Of a stretch of 36,490 nucleotides of DNA, positions 25,074-33,595 are shown one piece after another (within the stretch, counting starts at the first letter, position 1; every line of letters begins with the position of its first letter). The stretch lies in contig JAFDZO010000022.1 of assembly GCA_018266845.1 (NCBI GenBank), positions 1 to 36,490 on the forward strand, read 5' to 3'. Made by a program: the position numbers and the translations under genes. This stretch comes from Bacteroidota bacterium (GTDB lineage: Bacteria; Bacteroidota; Ignavibacteria; Tepidaquicellales; Tepidaquicellaceae). The notes under the pieces are model-generated. The model did not search any database. It was not told the DNA's origin and saw only the letters and a list, made by a program, of their open reading frames with translations.

Positions 25074-25277
25074 TTATCCTTTATATGGTTTATAAGTTGA
25101 CTCGTACACTCTTTGGTTTCTGTCTAAGAATTTAAAAGAGCCTTTTCCTGTCGGAACAGCATCTACAAGTCTTACGTTTACAATTTTTGTTTCTTTGCCT
25201 GTATCCGGGCACATTACGATAAGGTCTGCCTGCTTCTTTTTATTTGCCTTATCTGCAAATGATTGTACTTTTGCCAT
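25074..25277 (-). CDS. Small basic protein beside rpmB, candidate bL38/DUF4295-like ribosomal protein
   Basis: The 67-residue protein starts MAKVQSFADKANKKKQ and is rich in Lys. Its central part (RLVDAVPTGKGSFKF) can be aligned by eye with the corresponding part of DUF4295, the small protein encoded with rpmB/rpmG in Bacteroidota and reported as ribosomal protein bL38 in Flavobacterium. The match is weak and the N-terminal extension, with a single Cys in MCPDTGKE, is different. Position, size, charge and the 12-bp spacing to rpmB support a ribosomal role; the family link is inference. It is not bL33. Confidence 0.7.
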   Translation of the reverse strand: MAKVQSFADKANKKKQADLIVMCPDTGKETKIVNVRLVDAVPTGKGSFKFLDRNQRVYESTYKPYKG

Positions 25278-25396
25278 TGTTGTTTATTAATAGTTGTTAA
25301 TATAATTTTTTAAACTTGCATTTTAAAGTCAGATTGCTCGTTTATATTTAAACGCAAAGAACACTATACTTACAATCTCTGACTTCACTAAATTAT

Positions 25397-25478
25397 GATG
25401 TAGTACATCCCGTCTTTAGTGGAACTCCTGCTTTGAAACGGGTTCGCCTAACCACCCCCTGCCCCATCCTTAGTTAGA
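25397..25478. repeat. Palindrome-rich intergenic repeat segment
   Basis: The 259-bp gap between plsX and the bL38-like gene contains the palindrome GATGTAGTACATC (25397-25409), then CCCGT (25409-25413) with its inverse ACGGG (25438-25442), and further on CCCC and GGGG arms at about 25462-25477. The C-rich composition differs from the AT-rich surroundings and fits dispersed extragenic repeats. The promoter for the rpmB group probably lies between this segment and 25277. Confidence 0.45.
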
Positions 25479-25536
25479 AGGGGTCAAGAAATGAAAACTT
25501 TTTTTTCTTGATAACAGATAACTGAAAAACTGTCAA

Positions 25537-26544
25537 CTACTTATTAATTTCTTCTCTTATCTTTCCGCAGACATCTTTTCGAACGACTTCTTCCGCTCTG
25601 TAAATCATATTTCTTATTGCAAGCGGTGAAGATTTTCCGTGCCCGATGATTGAAACTCCGTCAACTCCCAAAAGCGGAACTCCGCCGTATTCCTGATAAT
25701 CGAAATCTTTTAAAATCGCTCTTAATGTTCCCTGAATCATTCCCATCCAAAGCTTATTGCCGAAACTTTTATCTGCATAGCTTCTGAATTTTGCTTTAAG
25801 CAAATCAAGAACTCCCTCAGCAAATTTCAGGATTATATTCCCTACAAATCCATCGCATACAATTAAATCAACTTTGCCGTTTAGAACATCTCTTCCTTCT
25901 ACATTGCCGAAAAAATTCAGTCCTGATTTTTCCAAAAGCTCATACGCCTCAAAAGTCAGTTCATTTCCTTTTTCTTTTTCTTCGCCTACACTTAGTAAAC
26001 CGACAGAAGGATTTTTCACTCCGAAAATATGCTCCATATAAATCGTTCCCATAATTGCGAATTCTTTGAGGTGCATCGGCTTACAGTCAACGGAAGCGCC
26101 GACATCAAAGACCATAACTTTTCTTTTATCGGTAGGAAAAATTGAACCGATAGTAGGTCTGCCTACACCTTTAATTCTTCCGAGCTTCAAAGTGGATGCT
26201 GCCATAACTGCGCCGGTATTCCCTGCGCTGATAAAGGCATCTGCTTTTTTTTCTTTTAAAAGAGCAAGCCCTACATTAATAGATGAATTGGGCTTTGATT
26301 TATAAACATCCGTGGGAGAATCTTCCATTGTAACAACCTCACCGGCGTTTACAATTTCAATATCTCCTGCTGCATTCTGCTTGGATAATTCTTTTTTAAG
26401 GATTTCTTCTTTTCCTGTAAGAATTATTTTAAGCGCGTCTCCTTTTTCTTTGCAAGCCATAATTGCGCCCGCAATCTCGTTAACAGGAGCAAAATCTCCT
26501 CCCATAGCATCAACAACTACACTTACTTTCTTGTTCGTATCCAT
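25537..26544 (-). CDS. plsX: Phosphate acyltransferase PlsX
   Basis: The 335-residue enzyme makes acyl-phosphate from acyl-ACP for phospholipid synthesis. It begins VVVDAMGGDFAPVNEIAGA, contains SAGNTGAVMAASTLKLGRI and VCDGFVGNIILKFAEG, and ends GKSSPLAIRNMIYRA, all typical. It is a peripheral membrane enzyme. The order yceD, rpmF, plsX is widely conserved. A hairpin at 26587-26620 lies in the 114-bp gap after rpmF and may lower readthrough into plsX. Confidence 0.96.
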   Translation of the reverse strand: MDTNKKVSVVVDAMGGDFAPVNEIAGAIMACKEKGDALKIILTGKEEILKKELSKQNAAGDIEIVNAGEVVTMEDSPTDVYKSKPNSSINVGLALLKEKKADAFISAGNTGAVMAASTLKLGRIKGVGRPTIGSIFPTDKRKVMVFDVGASVDCKPMHLKEFAIMGTIYMEHIFGVKNPSVGLLSVGEEKEKGNELTFEAYELLEKSGLNFFGNVEGRDVLNGKVDLIVCDGFVGNIILKFAEGVLDLLKAKFRSYADKSFGNKLWMGMIQGTLRAILKDFDYQEYGGVPLLGVDGVSIIGHGKSSPLAIRNMIYRAEEVVRKDVCGKIREEINK

Positions 26545-26579
26545 TTTATTAGACTGAATATTTTTTACAACTGTCTATA

Positions 26580-26620
26580 AAAAATAAAAATTCAGATAAC
26601 TAAAAAATCATCTGAATTTT
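26580..26620 (-). terminator. Terminator-like hairpin between rpmF and plsX
   Basis: On the minus strand AAAATTCAGAT pairs with ATCTGAATTTT over 11 bp around a 12-base loop, and the stem is followed by further T-rich sequence (TATTTTTT). It lies 39 bp after the rpmF stop and 43 bp before the plsX start. It looks like an intrinsic terminator or attenuator that splits expression of the ribosomal and lipid genes. Confidence 0.65.
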
Positions 26621-26658
26621 ATCTTATGTAAAAATTTTAAGTCTCTTTGCAGTGAAAA

Positions 26659-26838
26659 TTACTTTCTCGGCAATACAATACTCTTGCCGTCATAAAAACC
26701 GCAGTGTGAACACACTCTGTGCATCGCTTTCGACTCTCCGCAATTGGGACATTTCATTGTAGAAGGCGCAGTTGCCTTGTAGTGAGTCCTTCTTTTTCTT
26801 CCTCTTGTTTTTGAGTGTCTTTTCTTAGGATTTGGCAT
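26659..26838 (-). CDS. rpmF: Large-subunit ribosomal protein bL32
   Basis: ATG 26838 opens a 59-residue protein, MPNPKKRHSKTRGRKRRTHY at the start, which is the standard bL32 N-terminus. A zinc ribbon follows: Cys30, Cys33 (CPNC) and Cys43, Cys46 (CSHC). It ends in YDGKSIVLPRK. This is the zinc-containing form. It lies 22 bp after yceD and is co-transcribed with it. Confidence 0.97.
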   Translation of the reverse strand: MPNPKKRHSKTRGRKRRTHYKATAPSTMKCPNCGESKAMHRVCSHCGFYDGKSIVLPRK

Positions 26839-26860
26839 TTGTTATTTCCTTATTATTAAT

Positions 26861-27361
26861 TTATTTTTTTAAACTTTTTAATTTATCCCAAACGGGATTA
26901 TCTTCTTTCGTTTCTTCTCTCTTAAAAAACTCGTTCACGTTTCTTCCGCACTTCGAGCAAATTTCATTTTCCTCCGGCGGAACATGCCTCATAGGCGCTG
27001 AAAGAATTATGTATTCGGCAACATCTTCACCAAGACTGATAAAAACCGTTTTGGGAGAAAGATACTTTATTGTGTCATCTTCATCGCCTTTTACTAGCTC
27101 TTCATCCTGCTCAAACTTATAAATCACGAAATACGGTATTTCAAAATCCGAAGAGTAGTCATCAAGGCACCTGTCGCAGGTTAAAACATAAGCTCCTTTT
27201 ATTGTAGCTTTTAGTGTAATCTGCCCTGCCGATTTATAAAGAACTGCTGAAACTGAAATTTCAGAAGGAAGCGTTATGCCTTCATACCTGAAGTTTTCCA
27301 GCTTCTCGTTAAAATCAAACTTATGCTCGCCGTCTCTTAAATTTACAATGTTTATTTTCAT
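26861..27361 (-). CDS. yceD: YceD/DUF177 family protein
   Basis: The 166-residue protein has the DUF177 core CDRCLDDYSSDFEIPY and the typical end DNPVWDKLKSLKK. It keeps two CxxC pairs, Cys62/Cys65 and Cys135/Cys138 (ICSKCGRN), that could bind zinc. YceD is linked to 23S rRNA accumulation in bacteria and chloroplasts. Its place directly before rpmF is the conserved arrangement. Confidence 0.92.
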   Translation of the reverse strand: MKINIVNLRDGEHKFDFNEKLENFRYEGITLPSEISVSAVLYKSAGQITLKATIKGAYVLTCDRCLDDYSSDFEIPYFVIYKFEQDEELVKGDEDDTIKYLSPKTVFISLGEDVAEYIILSAPMRHVPPEENEICSKCGRNVNEFFKREETKEDNPVWDKLKSLKK

Positions 27362-27402
27362 ATGCGCCTCTCACTAAAAACAAAATCCGTAATTAAAAAA
27401 AT

Positions 27403-27786
27403 TTACTGCCCGATTAAATCAATGTAAGCAGTATCATCTAACAGATTAGAAATCTCATCTGCATTATCAGGCTCAATTTTGATAATCCAGCCTCTTTCAT
27501 AGGGGTCAGTATTAATTATAGACGGAACGTCATTAATGCCTGTATTAATTTCAACTATTTTTCCTGAAATAGGACTATATATTTCTGAAACAGTTTTTAC
27601 GGCTTCGATAGTACCTATTACATCACCCTGCTTCACCTGGTCATTAACAGCTGCCGTAATATCAAGATAAATAATATCGCCAAGCTCGCTTTGAGCATAA
27701 TCAGTTATTCCAATAGATGCAACAGCCCCGTTGACATCAACCCATTCATGGTCATTTGTAAATTTGAGATTTTTGGGCGTATTCAT
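27403..27786 (-). CDS. gcvH: Glycine cleavage system H protein
   Basis: The 127-residue lipoyl carrier shows LKFTNDHEWV near the start, GITDYAQSELGDIIYLD, and the lipoylation site GTIEAVKTVSEIYSP with Lys64. It shuttles the methylamine group between the P and T proteins, which are not in this window. It heads the minus-strand block, 41 bp before yceD, and is divergent from the T9SS protein gene; the 244-bp gap to 28030 should hold both promoters. I see nothing else in that gap. Confidence 0.96.
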   Translation of the reverse strand: MNTPKNLKFTNDHEWVDVNGAVASIGITDYAQSELGDIIYLDITAAVNDQVKQGDVIGTIEAVKTVSEIYSPISGKIVEINTGINDVPSIINTDPYERGWIIKIEPDNADEISNLLDDTAYIDLIGQ

Positions 27787-28030
27787 AACCGTTAAATTTA
27801 ATTAAGAGACAAATATATTAAAAATATAGGTTTTATTCAATTGCTTTAGAAATGCTTTTAGATGAATTATTTTGCAGAAGGAGAGAAGTAAAGATTTTTG
27901 TATTTTGCAAACTAATCTTACAAAAATATCAAAACTCTCACTTATTTTTTTTAATATCAATAAGTTAAATTTGGGTGATTTCTTCAAAAAAAATCTTTGC
28001 TATTATTTTGGACTAAATGTAGTTTTAATC

Positions 28031-29458
28031 ATGAAAAAATTCATTCTATTTTTAATTGTCATTACATCTCTTTGCGCCAATATTTTTTCACAGTCAAAAT
28101 GGACCCGCATAATAAACTCACTTGGTAATCAGGAAGAATATTCCAATTCAATTGCGGTGGATAGCCTGGGGAATATTTATTCAACAGGCGCAAAGGAAAA
28201 TCCGCTGCCAAGAATACAAACTATTAAGTTAAACTCTTTTGGAAATTTATTGTGGGAAAATGTAATACCAGCTGTTTCTGGTAGTTGGATAGGATATTCA
28301 GTTGTTTGTAGAAATAATAATTCAATTTTAGTTTCAGGATTTGGGCAGGATTCATCGTTCATCCTGAATTTTAATTCTCAAGGAAATTTACTAAAAAAAT
28401 ACTCGTACATAATTCCCGGAAGCTATTTTATTCAGGTACATCACATGATTAAAACTTCCAACAATAAATATTTATTGTGCGGAAGAATTGATTACACTTC
28501 GGGATATGCTGCTTTAATTAACTCTGATTTTTCTTTAGCATGGCAAAAAGTCCTTACTGACACAGTTCCAAATAATTGGAGAGTTACTGAAAGCGGAACT
28601 TTTTTTAACGGATATTATTATTTTATTGATGATTGGGATATACCATATCTGACTAAGATTGATTCACTCGGAAATATAATTTGGGGTAAGCCAATTACGT
28701 ATAATGGAAACTATAGCCGCATATGGAGAAATAAAATTGATGTATTAAATGGAAGACTATTGGTTGCCGGTTTAACGGGAGATACAACTCAGTCACAATC
28801 ATTTAAGACTGCATTTGAATTGATTGATGAAAATGGTATTGTAATGAAGAAAAGTATCATAAGTAATCAAAACTCTGAGGGTCTAAATGATTTTCAGATT
28901 TATAAGAATCGCATTGTCTATGTTTCATCTATTTTTAATTCATCAGGTCAATCATCAAAGGCTTCAGTAAATATATTGGATACAAATTTTAATTTATTGA
29001 AAACAAAGCCCGTGCTTTTTAATGACTATACAGAGTTATATTCTGTGCAATTGAATGACAGCTTCTATTATTTTTCTGGATTGACATGGAAAAACTCAGG
29101 GACAAATCAGAGATCCGACATTTTAATAATCAAAACAGACAGTACACTTGAAATACCACCTGTTGGCATAAAGGAAACGAATACTTTTGTTTCAGATTTT
29201 GCATTACACCAAAACTATCCCAACCCATTCAATCCCTCAACTAAAATTTCATACTCATTAAAAAAATCTTCAGCTATAGAATTAAAGCTATTTGATATTA
29301 ACGGACGAATGATAAAAATTATCGAAAGCGGATTTAAGCCCGCCGGCTCATATGAAATAAATTTTTCTTCTGCGGGTCTTTCATCGGGAGTGTATTTCTT
29401 CTCACTATATTCAGAGGGAATTTTAATGGATACAAAAAAAGCAGCTCTGATGAAATGA
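28031..29458 (+). CDS. Secreted beta-propeller-like protein with T9SS sorting domain
   Basis: ATG 28031 is chosen because it is followed at once by a signal peptide (KKFILFLIVITSLCANIFSQ); the frame is open upstream to 27872 but that part is not plausible protein. The mature chain of about 455 residues has recurrent blades such as SIAVDSLGNIYSTGAKE and LTKIDSLGNIIWGKP, similar to SBBP-type propeller repeats. The C-terminus is a type A sorting domain (NYPNPFNPSTKISYSL, ending KKAALMK). It should be exported through T9SS. No catalytic motif is seen. Confidence 0.87.
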   Translation: MKKFILFLIVITSLCANIFSQSKWTRIINSLGNQEEYSNSIAVDSLGNIYSTGAKENPLPRIQTIKLNSFGNLLWENVIPAVSGSWIGYSVVCRNNNSILVSGFGQDSSFILNFNSQGNLLKKYSYIIPGSYFIQVHHMIKTSNNKYLLCGRIDYTSGYAALINSDFSLAWQKVLTDTVPNNWRVTESGTFFNGYYYFIDDWDIPYLTKIDSLGNIIWGKPITYNGNYSRIWRNKIDVLNGRLLVAGLTGDTTQSQSFKTAFELIDENGIVMKKSIISNQNSEGLNDFQIYKNRIVYVSSIFNSSGQSSKASVNILDTNFNLLKTKPVLFNDYTELYSVQLNDSFYYFSGLTWKNSGTNQRSDILIIKTDSTLEIPPVGIKETNTFVSDFALHQNYPNPFNPSTKISYSLKKSSAIELKLFDINGRMIKIIESGFKPAGSYEINFSSAGLSSGVYFFSLYSEGILMDTKKAALMK

Positions 29459-29468
29459 TTATATGAGC

Positions 29469-29500
29469 AAATCTTAAATCTAAAATCTGAAATCTGAAAT
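29469..29500. repeat. Heptamer tandem repeat AAATCTN
   Basis: AAATCTT, AAATCTA, AAATCTG and AAATCTG follow each other with a partial fifth unit. It lies 11 bp after the stop of the secreted protein gene and about 77 bp before the alaS start. Confidence 0.6.
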
Positions 29501-29576
29501 TAAAGTCCCCCTTTCTTTACATTTAATCTTACCCTAAATAATCGTAAATTTATAGATTATTAAACTTTTTACACAT

Positions 29577-32282
29577 TTGAAATCTAAAGATATACGCGAT
29601 TCGTTTTTAAAATTTTTTGAAGAGCGCGGGCATAAAATTGTCCCGTCTTCACCTGTCGTTCCGTATGACGACCCCACTCTGCTTTTTACAAATGCAGGCA
29701 TGAACCAATTCAAAGATGTCTTCCTCGGCACAGGGACACGCGACTACAAACGCGCTGCCGATACGCAGAAATGTATCCGTGCAGGCGGTAAGCATAACGA
29801 TTTGGAAGAGGTAGGTTTTGACGGCTACCATCATACCTTTTTTGAAATGCTCGGCAACTGGTCGTTCGGCGACTATTATAAAAAAGAAGCGCTTACATGG
29901 TCGTGGGAGCTGCTCACAAAAGTATGGAAGCTGCCGAAGGATAGACTATGGGCAACGGTTTACAAAGACGATGACGAATCGTATGAAATCTGGAAAAATG
30001 AAACCGACATTAACCCATCACATATTTTACGATTTGATGAAAAGGATAACTTCTGGGAAATGGGCGATACCGGTCCTTGCGGTCCCTGCTCTGAAATTCA
30101 TATTGACCTCTCGGCAAACGGATGTAAAGCCGAAGATGTGAACGCAGGAATAGAAGATGTGATTGAAATATGGAACAATGTTTTCATTCAATATAACAGA
30201 GATGAAAAAGGTGTGCTTACTCCCCTGCCAAGTAAACATGTTGATACAGGTATGGGATTCGAACGCGTATGCCGTGTATTGCAAAATAAAAAATCGAATT
30301 ACGAGACAGATGTATTTTCTCCTATCATAGAAAAAATTTCAGAAATAACCGGCAAAAAATACGAGGGAGATAATATTTCTCCAATGAATATTCTTGCCGA
30401 CCATATCCGCACGCTTGTTTTTGCAATCAGCGACGGGGCAATTCCTTCCAATGAAGGACGCGGATATGTGCTTCGCAGAATTCTCCGCAGGGCATCGCGC
30501 TTTGCGCGCAAGCTTGATTATCACAAACCGATTTTATGGCAGCTTGTTGATACAATCGCTGAAAACTTCGGATATATCTTTCCTGAAGTGAACGAGAAAA
30601 AAGAGTTTGCAAAGAATGTTATCAAAGCCGAAGAAGAAAGCTTTAATGTTACACTTGATAGAGGCATTGAATTGTTCAATGAAGTTTACGACAGAATAAA
30701 AAATAATCCCGATAAAATTTTTCCGGGAGAAGAGGCGTTCAAACTTTATGATACTTACGGCTTCCCTGTTGACTTGACTCAAGTAATGGCGCGCGAGCAG
30801 GGATTTGAAGTTGAGATGAATGTCTTCAATCTTGAAATGGAGAAGCAAAAGGAAAGAGCGCGAAGCGCAAGAAAAGAGCATGTGCATTTAGTTGAAGAAG
30901 GTCTTACCATAGATACTGATGTTATTTATGACCCTTACGATGTAGATGAAAAAGGCGTGAGCACATCTATGATTGTTTTAAAGAACAATGAAAATAAAAT
31001 CGGAGTGCTGAATGAAAATCCTTTCTACTCCGAGGCAGGCGGACAGATAAGCGATACGGGTGAATTAATTTCCGGCAGCGGATTAAAAATAAAAGTAATT
31101 GATTCAAAAAAGAATTTTGTTCTGCTTGAAAATGCAGATGATTCTTTACTTGACAAAGAGTTTCAAGTAACTGCAAAGTTAGATTTCAACCGCCGTCAGG
31201 CAATTGAACGCAACCACTCCGCTACTCACATTATGCACGAATCTTTAAAGCGCGTGCTTGGCAATACAGTAAAACAGATGGGCTCGCTTGTAAGCGATGA
31301 ATACCTGCGTTTTGATTTTCCGCATTTTCAGAAAGTGGAAGCTGCGCAGATAAAAGATATTGAAGATATGGTTAAAGGAAAAATTAATGAGAACATTGCT
31401 GTTAATACTTTGATTGATATTCCTATTGAAGAAGCGAATAAAATTCCGAACGTAAAAAAATTATTCGGTGAAAAATACGGCGATAAAGTTCGTGTTGTTC
31501 AGATTGACCCAAACTTCAGTGTTGAGTTCTGCGGAGGAACGCACGTGAAAGTTACCAATGAAATCGGCTTGTTTAAAATCGTAAAAGAGGAAAGTATCTC
31601 TTCAGGTGTCCGCAGAATTTTTGCACGGACGGGAGAAGGAATCATTCATTATCTGAATGATAAGATAAAAGATATTGATTTAATTCTTGCAGAGCTTCCG
31701 AATAAATATGCCGATAATTTCGGAGACGCAATTTCAAATTTCAAAGGAAACCTCAGAAATGTAGATTTCAAAGATGCCTCGTTAATGAAAGCTCTTCTTG
31801 TTCAACAGGAATCTACTCTAAAAAATCTGATTGAAATTAAAGAGGAATATCTGGAAGAGAAGAAAGAGCTTGATAAGCAGATGATGAAGCAGAATCTTGA
31901 AAAAGCTTTTGCAACGCTCGATGATATGATTTCCAAAGCGCCTGAAATAAACGGAAGCAAAGTTCTGGTTTCAAAGATTGATACTCATAACAGTGAAGAG
32001 TTTAAAGCTATAGGTGAAGAGATGAGAAAAAAATTACGTAACGGAGTTTCGCTGCTTGCCACAATACTTGACGAAAAAATAAATTTAGTCTGCACTGCAA
32101 GTGATAACTTAGTCAGTGATAAAAAAATCAGCGCGGGAAATATTATACGCGATGCTGCAAAGCAGCTTGGCGGAGGCGGAGGCGGAAGACCTCAGCTTGC
32201 CACTGCCGGAGGAAAAGATATTGATAAGCTGGATTCGGTTCTGGCATCTTCCTCCGATGAAATAAAAAAATTACTTTCTTAA
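29577..32282 (+). CDS. alaS: Alanyl-tRNA synthetase
   Basis: The 901-residue class II synthetase starts at TTG 29577; KSKDIRDSFLKFFEERGHK is the conserved N-terminus and no in-frame ATG lies upstream. Motifs FTNAGMNQFKDVFLG, GYHHTFFEMLGNWSFGDY and GRGYVLRRILRRA belong to the aminoacylation core. The editing domain has HSATHIMHE and FCGGTHV, which bind zinc, and a C-Ala domain ends with LGGGGGGRPQLATAGG. It charges tRNA-Ala and clears Ser/Gly mischarging. It is followed after only 6 bp by the two-gene AT-rich cassette. Confidence 0.97.
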   Translation: MKSKDIRDSFLKFFEERGHKIVPSSPVVPYDDPTLLFTNAGMNQFKDVFLGTGTRDYKRAADTQKCIRAGGKHNDLEEVGFDGYHHTFFEMLGNWSFGDYYKKEALTWSWELLTKVWKLPKDRLWATVYKDDDESYEIWKNETDINPSHILRFDEKDNFWEMGDTGPCGPCSEIHIDLSANGCKAEDVNAGIEDVIEIWNNVFIQYNRDEKGVLTPLPSKHVDTGMGFERVCRVLQNKKSNYETDVFSPIIEKISEITGKKYEGDNISPMNILADHIRTLVFAISDGAIPSNEGRGYVLRRILRRASRFARKLDYHKPILWQLVDTIAENFGYIFPEVNEKKEFAKNVIKAEEESFNVTLDRGIELFNEVYDRIKNNPDKIFPGEEAFKLYDTYGFPVDLTQVMAREQGFEVEMNVFNLEMEKQKERARSARKEHVHLVEEGLTIDTDVIYDPYDVDEKGVSTSMIVLKNNENKIGVLNENPFYSEAGGQISDTGELISGSGLKIKVIDSKKNFVLLENADDSLLDKEFQVTAKLDFNRRQAIERNHSATHIMHESLKRVLGNTVKQMGSLVSDEYLRFDFPHFQKVEAAQIKDIEDMVKGKINENIAVNTLIDIPIEEANKIPNVKKLFGEKYGDKVRVVQIDPNFSVEFCGGTHVKVTNEIGLFKIVKEESISSGVRRIFARTGEGIIHYLNDKIKDIDLILAELPNKYADNFGDAISNFKGNLRNVDFKDASLMKALLVQQESTLKNLIEIKEEYLEEKKELDKQMMKQNLEKAFATLDDMISKAPEINGSKVLVSKIDTHNSEEFKAIGEEMRKKLRNGVSLLATILDEKINLVCTASDNLVSDKKISAGNIIRDAAKQLGGGGGGRPQLATAGGKDIDKLDSVLASSSDEIKKLLS

Positions 32283-32288
32283 TTTTAT

Positions 32289-32864
32289 ATGGGATGTAAT
32301 ACAAAAAATAAATTACAAAGAATTTTCCCTACTTCTATTGATATACAACCCAAACTAGAAAATTTAAAGGAGAAAGGAAGAATCAAATTCTTCTTTCACT
32401 CTCCACATTCTTCTTTGCCTATTAGAGATATTCATTTAGGTAAAACTGAACCACATATTGAAAAAAATGCTGAAAATTATTGTAGTCGTTGTTATCAAAA
32501 CGAAACCATCCAGCCATTTTTAATAAGCGATGAAAAATATCTATTTTTATTCACTACTAATAGAGATTCTAAAAGTCCTTATAATAATTATAGATATATT
32601 GTAGGTTATTTAGAGAAACAAAATTATAAAAAAATTGAAGAGAACCATTATTCAGTTATAGGAAAAATCAATCTTTATAACTTTAAAGATGCTTTCCCTT
32701 TAATAGATATAGTTCTAAAAAAAGACAAAGTGAGAAATTACAGAGTTTTGAAAATTGATACAGATAAGACCACAAAAATATTAGAACATTTTAAGACAAA
32801 AACAAATATATATGATAGCTGTTTAGAAGAAATTATTAGATTAAAAAATTTAGTAAAAAATTGA
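32289..32864 (+). CDS. Unknown protein, first gene of the Nmad3-like cassette
   Basis: I do not recognise this 191-residue protein with certainty. It has a CxxC pair (YCSRCYQ) near residue 60, a strand-rich core (KYLFLFTTNRD, YRYIVGYLEKQNY) and a Lys/Ile-rich C-terminus; no signal peptide or membrane segment. Its stop overlaps the next gene's TTG start by 4 bp, so the two products are probably made together. Both genes are visibly AT-richer than alaS and the following nucleotidyltransferase and use many ATA/AAA/TTA codons, a sign of transfer. The core reads like a small-molecule or modified-base-binding fold, but that is speculation. Confidence 0.75.
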   Translation: MGCNTKNKLQRIFPTSIDIQPKLENLKEKGRIKFFFHSPHSSLPIRDIHLGKTEPHIEKNAENYCSRCYQNETIQPFLISDEKYLFLFTTNRDSKSPYNNYRYIVGYLEKQNYKKIEENHYSVIGKINLYNFKDAFPLIDIVLKKDKVRNYRVLKIDTDKTTKILEHFKTKTNIYDSCLEEIIRLKNLVKN

Positions 32865-33586
32865 AAGCATTATTACTTAGGGTTGGTATAGATTCAGGTT
32901 ATGGAAGTTTATCTCCTGTTTTTGAAGATTTTTCTTACGAATATATTCCTATCTATTATAAGAATAAAAAAGAACCTGAAACTAAAGAAAAAAGAACTTA
33001 CTTCGATATAAAATGTTTTTCAAAAAAAGCGGAAAATAAATCAATCTCTTCTTATGTTCCATTACAAATTCAAAACAAAGTTATTCACCTTGATCCTGAG
33101 TTTGATACTTTTACTTATGGTGATCCCACTATGATAAAAAGACTTGCCCTTTTAAAACTAAAAGAAAATGACCTATTAGTTTTTTATCTGGGAGGAGTTC
33201 AAATAAATAATCAATCTCAACCGGAAAAAGGAGTGTATATATTTGGTTATTTTACAGTAAGAAAGATCTATGACTGGAACAACTTAAATACCAAAGAGAA
33301 AAAAGAATTAACTGAGAAATCCCTATATAATAATGCTCATTTAAGGAGTTCAAAATCTCAACAAAATTTAGTAATTGTTGAAGGCGATCATAAAAAAAGC
33401 AAGCAATTGCAACATTGCATCAAAATTTCTTCTATTAATACGAAAGGAAAGAATCCTCCTTATTTAGCTTCAGAAAAAATGAAAAATTTACTAAACATAA
33501 GAGATTCTATAGTTAGATCAGTACCTCTATGGATTCAAGATGAACCTTACATATCAAACTTAAAAAAGTTGTTAAATATTTCTTAA
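32861..33586 (+). CDS. Nmad3-like (nucleotide modification associated domain 3) protein
   Basis: The 241-residue protein starts at a TTG overlapping the previous stop. The N-terminus KALLLRVGIDSGYGSLSPVFEDFSYEYIPI, split here as residues 2-16 and 17-33, and the segments VIHLDPEFDTFTYGDP, KLKENDLLVFYLGG and VYIFGYFTVRKI agree with the pattern I know for Nmad3, a family predicted by comparative genomics to take part in DNA base modification. The reaction is not established. A conserved HLDP..TYGD block is a likely active or binding site. No methyltransferase, restriction or TET/JBP gene is adjacent. The gene ends 9 bp before the sugar-nucleotidyltransferase. Confidence 0.75.
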   Translation: MKALLLRVGIDSGYGSLSPVFEDFSYEYIPIYYKNKKEPETKEKRTYFDIKCFSKKAENKSISSYVPLQIQNKVIHLDPEFDTFTYGDPTMIKRLALLKLKENDLLVFYLGGVQINNQSQPEKGVYIFGYFTVRKIYDWNNLNTKEKKELTEKSLYNNAHLRSSKSQQNLVIVEGDHKKSKQLQHCIKISSINTKGKNPPYLASEKMKNLLNIRDSIVRSVPLWIQDEPYISNLKKLLNIS

Positions 33587-33595
33587 TCGAATTTT

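Noticed and set aside
27872..28030. N-terminal extension of the secreted protein at 28031
   Set aside because: An alternative upstream start would put 53 extra residues before a clear signal peptide.
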